Shown here: one piece after another, positions 47,404 through 50,201 of the stretch
Numbering within the stretch: position 1 is the first letter of the stretch
How the letters are laid out: each line of letters begins with the position of its first letter
Source: a virus
Virus record (IMG/VR): IMGVR_UViG_3300037153_000173
Coordinates: 1-50,201 of that record
Reading direction: 5' to 3' (one strand)
Length of the DNA stretch: 50,201 nucleotides
Position numbers and translations under genes: made by a program
Notes under the pieces: model-generated
Database searches by the model: none
Told to the model about the DNA's origin: nothing
What the model saw: only the letters and a program-made list of their open reading frames with translations

Positions 47404-49620
47404 CTAGCTCCTCTCGCCTTCATACACGGCCACAACAGTTCCACGGCATCGACCTCCGCCCTCACAGTCGATGTAGCCTCCTCCGGCGTACAACGCAAAG
47501 GCGTCCTCCTGGGAGAGCCCCTCACCATCAATGTCAAGGCAAGGTCCGCACGTATTGCTGTCGAGCAGTTCGCTGGCGTACATGCTGATCCGGTTCCCGT
47601 CGTTGTCCGCGTCCGTGAACACTTCAGTCCGTGCGGCGTTGACCGCCGTGTTGATCATCCCCTTGATCTGGTCGCTGGCGAACACGTCCTGTCGGGCGAG
47701 CATGTCGTTGTACACCCGGTTCGCGAGGTCATCCATCTTGGCATAGGCGTCCTTGACACGAGCCGCGAGCCGCTCACTGTTCCCAGTCAGACTGGCCCGC
47801 AAGGAGATCATGTGATCCTGCGCAAGCTCGCGCCCCTTCTCGCCTACGATCAACTTGGTGGATCCACCGTAGTGGACTGCTCGGAGGAGCCCCTGCTTGA
47901 CCAATTCCTCGCGAGCCCGGCCGGTCGCAACGTGAGCAGTGGACGCGATCACCTTGTTGAACGCCTCCTCCGCGGCTGCTGCCGCTGCAGGCGTACCCGT
48001 TCCCGCCTCAGCCATTGCTGCTGCCGCCTCTGTTGCTGCATCTGCTCCCGCTTTAGCAACAACCTCCACCACGTTAGACGGCTTGGCAGCTGCGATCGCA
48101 TCCCGAATCCTTGTCATCATGGCCGCCCGCTCCGCGTTCCAAGCAGCTTCAGCGTCAACTTGGCCCGCCTGGGCGTCCTCGTCTAGGCCAGCGAAATCCA
48201 CCCCGGCGGCTATCTCCTGGGGGTAAGGCTGTCTGCGTAGCTTCCGGGCTGGGAGACGTGGCGCAGGCATGGCAGACGGGCTCACGGTGGGGTCCACCCC
48301 GGTAGGGTCCGCCTCTCCCGCGATATGTGGAGAGGGCGACTGGCCACGCCGCCCTCTCCGGGCGGAGGTCTGGGGCGTTGGACCGCTCTCCGACGGAGCG
48401 GTGTTGACCTCCGGCGGAAGCTGGGCGCCAGCGAAGTCCTGCAGCGTCGGCTTCGCCTGCTCATCCCGGACGTAACCCAGCGTGGGGGTCCGAACAGCTG
48501 CTGGGTCAACGTTCCAGTTCCACCAGTCCTCGATGACGTACTGGACGGTGGTTGCGACTACCCAGTCCGCAATGAACGTCTGTTGCTCCGCGAACCAGTC
48601 AATGAAAGACTGGCCCAGAGCCCGCGAGCCCGTCTCCGTCTGGCCCAGCTGCATGAACATCATCAGCATGGACCTCGCCATCTCCTCATTCTGGAAGCGA
48701 ATGGAGCCAATGGTGTCTGGGATCGAGCCCTCTGTCCCCACCAACCTAAGCTTGGTCTGATACGGGACGGCTCCACCGCCCCGCTCGCCCACCTTGTACT
48801 CCTGAGCCATGTTGTCTAGCTCCTGGATGTCGGCGGGAGTCGCGCCCGGCGGAGCCTCAACAATCGGCATCCCGACGCCGTTGCGCTCATGCTTGATCGC
48901 ATCCACTCTCAGAAGCCGGTCCTTGACCAGGTAGTTCCGGTACATCGGCCGGTAGATTGAACGGCCCACCCAGTTCCCCGGCTCCTGGTCCCAGATGTAC
49001 GCAACGAGCCGGTCCACCGGTATCTTGGGTGGTGGCTTCCCTGCTTGACCGAACCCCTGTGTGATGGACGACAGCCCGCCGTCGTCAGCCACGTCAATCT
49101 CGGTGAGCGTCCGCGGGTGACGTGGCCCCAGCTTCCGGAGACGCCACACCTGAGAGCCGTTGGGTCCGTCCTTGGTGATGTCGCCAACCTGCTCAAAGTA
49201 GTAATGGCCATAGATCATCGCCTTCAAGCAGGTGCCCAGATGCCTGTACCAGCCGAACCGCCCCTGTGAACGCAGGTGCGCAGACTTGGACCCGGACGCG
49301 AGAGCGGCTTTGGCTGCCTCCTCCCCCACGACCAGGTTCAAGTCTGCTGCCAGGAGGTCGGTGTAGAACGGGTCGCACTCGTTGGGGTCGATGTACCAGC
49401 CATAGCGCATTAGCGCCGCGGTCGCGCCCAGGTACAGCCCCTGGCACTGGGCGTCATTCCGCATCTGGTCATACCACTCGATTGAACGTGGCCACTGGAG
49501 TTCGGGAGCCTTCTCCGCGTCGTCCATGAACTGGCTCCAAGGGAGGACCCCTGTCCAGTTGTAGACCGTCGAGACGGCCGTGCCGCGTTCAGTCGTGGGT
49601 GCGTTCCCGTTCACCGCCAT
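47404..49620 (-). CDS. portal protein fused to MuF-type minor head domain
   Basis: A 738-aa fusion. Residues 1-~430 resemble DUF935/Mu gp29-type portals (SIEWYDQMRNDAQCQGLYLG, NYLVKDRLLRVDAIKHERNG, EMARSMLMMFMQLGQ, QQTFIADWVVATTVQYVIED). After a Pro/Ser linker and helices, residues ~650-735 show a MuF module (MINTAVNAARTEVFTDADND, ELLDSNTCGPCLDIDGEG, YIDCEGGGRCRGT). Portal and MuF are usually separate genes; here they are one frame. ATG 49620 has GGAG. Confidence 0.85.
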   Translation of the reverse strand: MAVNGNAPTTERGTAVSTVYNWTGVLPWSQFMDDAEKAPELQWPRSIEWYDQMRNDAQCQGLYLGATAALMRYGWYIDPNECDPFYTDLLAADLNLVVGEEAAKAALASGSKSAHLRSQGRFGWYRHLGTCLKAMIYGHYYFEQVGDITKDGPNGSQVWRLRKLGPRHPRTLTEIDVADDGGLSSITQGFGQAGKPPPKIPVDRLVAYIWDQEPGNWVGRSIYRPMYRNYLVKDRLLRVDAIKHERNGVGMPIVEAPPGATPADIQELDNMAQEYKVGERGGGAVPYQTKLRLVGTEGSIPDTIGSIRFQNEEMARSMLMMFMQLGQTETGSRALGQSFIDWFAEQQTFIADWVVATTVQYVIEDWWNWNVDPAAVRTPTLGYVRDEQAKPTLQDFAGAQLPPEVNTAPSESGPTPQTSARRGRRGQSPSPHIAGEADPTGVDPTVSPSAMPAPRLPARKLRRQPYPQEIAAGVDFAGLDEDAQAGQVDAEAAWNAERAAMMTRIRDAIAAAKPSNVVEVVAKAGADAATEAAAAMAEAGTGTPAAAAAAEEAFNKVIASTAHVATGRAREELVKQGLLRAVHYGGSTKLIVGEKGRELAQDHMISLRASLTGNSERLAARVKDAYAKMDDLANRVYNDMLARQDVFASDQIKGMINTAVNAARTEVFTDADNDGNRISMYASELLDSNTCGPCLDIDGEGLSQEDAFALYAGGGYIDCEGGGRCRGTVVAVYEGERS

Positions 49621-49623
49621 GAG

Positions 49624-49797
49624 CTACTCCGCTGCGGGCTCTGCGTCGCCGCCCTCTGCGGGCTCCTCACCCGCCTCGCCGCCCTCCGCCTCCTCAGGCG
49701 TAGACAGCTTGCGCTCCTGCTCGACCCGCTCACGCTCTGTTGATTGCTGCTCCGGAGCGTCAGGGTCCAGAGTGGGGTCCTGCTCCTCACCGTTCAC
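49624..49797 (-). CDS. small acidic protein before portal
   Basis: A 57-aa highly acidic protein (ERERVEQERKLSTPEEAEGG and Glu/Ala-rich ends). GTG 49797 overlaps the 45-aa gene's stop (GTGA). Possibly a packaging or portal chaperone; no family. Confidence 0.55.
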   Translation of the reverse strand: MNGEEQDPTLDPDAPEQQSTERERVEQERKLSTPEEAEGGEAGEEPAEGGDAEPAAE

Positions 49798-49931
49798 TTG
49801 CGCCTCCTTGTGCGCTTGGTTTTTGCCTTCTTGGGTAGCTTCCCCTTGTTGTTGAAGTGATGGGCCTTGACCCACGCCCCTCCGAACTTGTGATACAGGA
49901 ACGCCCGCTGGGCTTGGCTCTTGGCAGGCAT
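49794..49931 (-). CDS. 45-aa basic protein (MPAKSQAQ type)
   Basis: A small basic protein starting MPAKSQAQRAFLYHKFGGAW and ending in a Lys/Arg cluster. This MP(A/S)KSxxQxxF opening is typical of a widespread family of tiny phage proteins near terminase and portal genes. Its ATG abuts the holin stop (TAG-ATG). It was long overlooked because of its length. Role unknown, probably nucleic-acid binding. Confidence 0.65.
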   Translation of the reverse strand: MPAKSQAQRAFLYHKFGGAWVKAHHFNNKGKLPKKAKTKRTRRRK

Positions 49932-50138
49932 CTAGTCGTCACCGTCCTTCCGTCCAACTCCGAGATACGTTGCCAGGGCTCCGACCGCCGCCCCCAACGC
50001 GGTCGACAACACCCCCGCCTCCTGATCGGAGACGTGGCCGTGGCTGGAGAAGAACTCCACAGCCACGAGCAGGACAAGCGTCAGCATGACGCCCGCCGCG
50101 AGGATGATGGCAACCATATCCCGGCCGTTCCATTTCAC
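49932..50138 (-). CDS. holin
   Basis: A 68-aa membrane protein with two hydrophobic segments (~8-30, MVAIILAAGVMLTLVLLVAV; ~41-60, AGVLSTALGAAVGALATYLG) and a short charged tail (RKDGDD), the class II holin layout. GTG 50138 overlaps the endolysin stop in the closed genome (GTGA), so the lysis genes are contiguous across the contig join. Confidence 0.8.
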   Translation of the reverse strand: MKWNGRDMVAIILAAGVMLTLVLLVAVEFFSSHGHVSDQEAGVLSTALGAAVGALATYLGVGRKDGDD

Positions 50139-50201
50139 TTGGGCGCTGGTGCGAAGCCGACAAACCCGGCCACCTGCTTGCCCTTCTCGCCGCCGTTCCA
50201 G
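50029..50201. repeat. terminal direct repeat, copy 2
   Basis: Copy of 1-173, one mismatch (A at 50074 versus G at 46). See copy 1. Confidence 0.95.
50135..50201 (-). CDS. endolysin, 3' fragment (duplicate cut by contig end)
   Basis: The last 21 or so codons and stop of the endolysin (full copy 107-988), truncated by the right end of the contig. It overlaps the holin start. Present twice only because the contig ends overlap. Confidence 0.85.
   Translation of the reverse strand, partial: WNGGEKGKQVAGFVGFAPAPK

Noticed and set aside
1-50201. tRNA genes, CRISPR arrays, insertion sequences, integrase, repressor
   Set aside because: I looked for T-loop-like GGTTCGA signals, regularly spaced repeats, transposase or integrase motifs and CI-like HTH-protease proteins; none was convincing. 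A tRNA scan would settle the tRNA point.

Overview
The window is a complete, or very nearly complete, genome of a tailed bacteriophage, assembled as a closed molecule. The first 173 bases (1-173) recur at the end (50029-50201) with one mismatch, so the unique genome is about 50,028 bp. It is G+C rich (about two thirds by eye). Every convincing gene lies on the minus strand, so gene order is read from high to low coordinates. The composition, ThyX, a DnaE-type polymerase, an Rpf-like muralytic domain and many GTG starts all point to an actinobacterial host (inference). A tail sheath, tail tube, gp25-like wedge and J- and I-like baseplate proteins show a contractile-tailed (myovirus) particle. 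The architecture recalls the ~50 kb contractile-tailed Arthrobacter phages, but I could not test this by search. I saw no integrase, excisionase or CI-like repressor, so a strictly lytic life style is likely.

Late half, in transcription order: element A at ~5.0-4.86 kb, a 157-aa protein, small terminase candidate, zinc-ribbon protein, large terminase (ending 1995), membrane protein, membrane-anchored collagen-like protein, small acidic protein, amidase endolysin, then across the contig join a holin and two small proteins. Next come a portal fused to a MuF-like domain, protease/scaffold, decoration protein, major capsid, connectors, tail sheath, tail tube, assembly chaperones with a probable -1 frameshift, tape measure, LysM protein, a tail hub with two muralytic domains, a collagen-repeat fibre, a collar-domain fibre, gp25, gpJ and gpI (ending 29319).

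Early half (29.14 down to 5.06 kb): DNA-binding and zinc-ribbon small proteins, a DUF6011-like protein, a DUF2786-like protein, a winged-helix protein, an SNF2-type helicase, several micro-proteins, a MazG-like protein, an Rpf-like protein, a PD-(D/E)XK nuclease, a Sak4-like ATPase and an SSB-like protein with SAP-type tails. These are followed by an unusual enzyme block (FAD oxidoreductase, HAD, SDR, VOC-like, Nmad1/DUF1599-like), a DnaE polymerase, a zinc/HTH protein, ThyX, a primase-helicase and a RuvC-like resolvase. Together they form a self-sufficient replication, recombination and nucleotide module.

Regulatory layout: the early half is bracketed by two copies of a ~150-bp AT-rich element (A 4862-5010, B 29976-30125), inverted relative to one another and both pointing outward. 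A related short motif containing TTGGCAGAGAAC sits just before several starts (7.74, 21.35, 31.38, 42.79 kb), usually next to a GC-rich hairpin. Three sigma70-like promoters with exact 17-bp spacers lie before early operons at 29.2, 26.83 and 24.35 kb. No stretch of more than about 300 bases lacks a gene; the largest intergenic gaps (29137-29318, 29949-30144, 4884-5060, 42778-42943) hold the promoters, elements and hairpins listed below. I found no tRNA, rRNA or CRISPR array.
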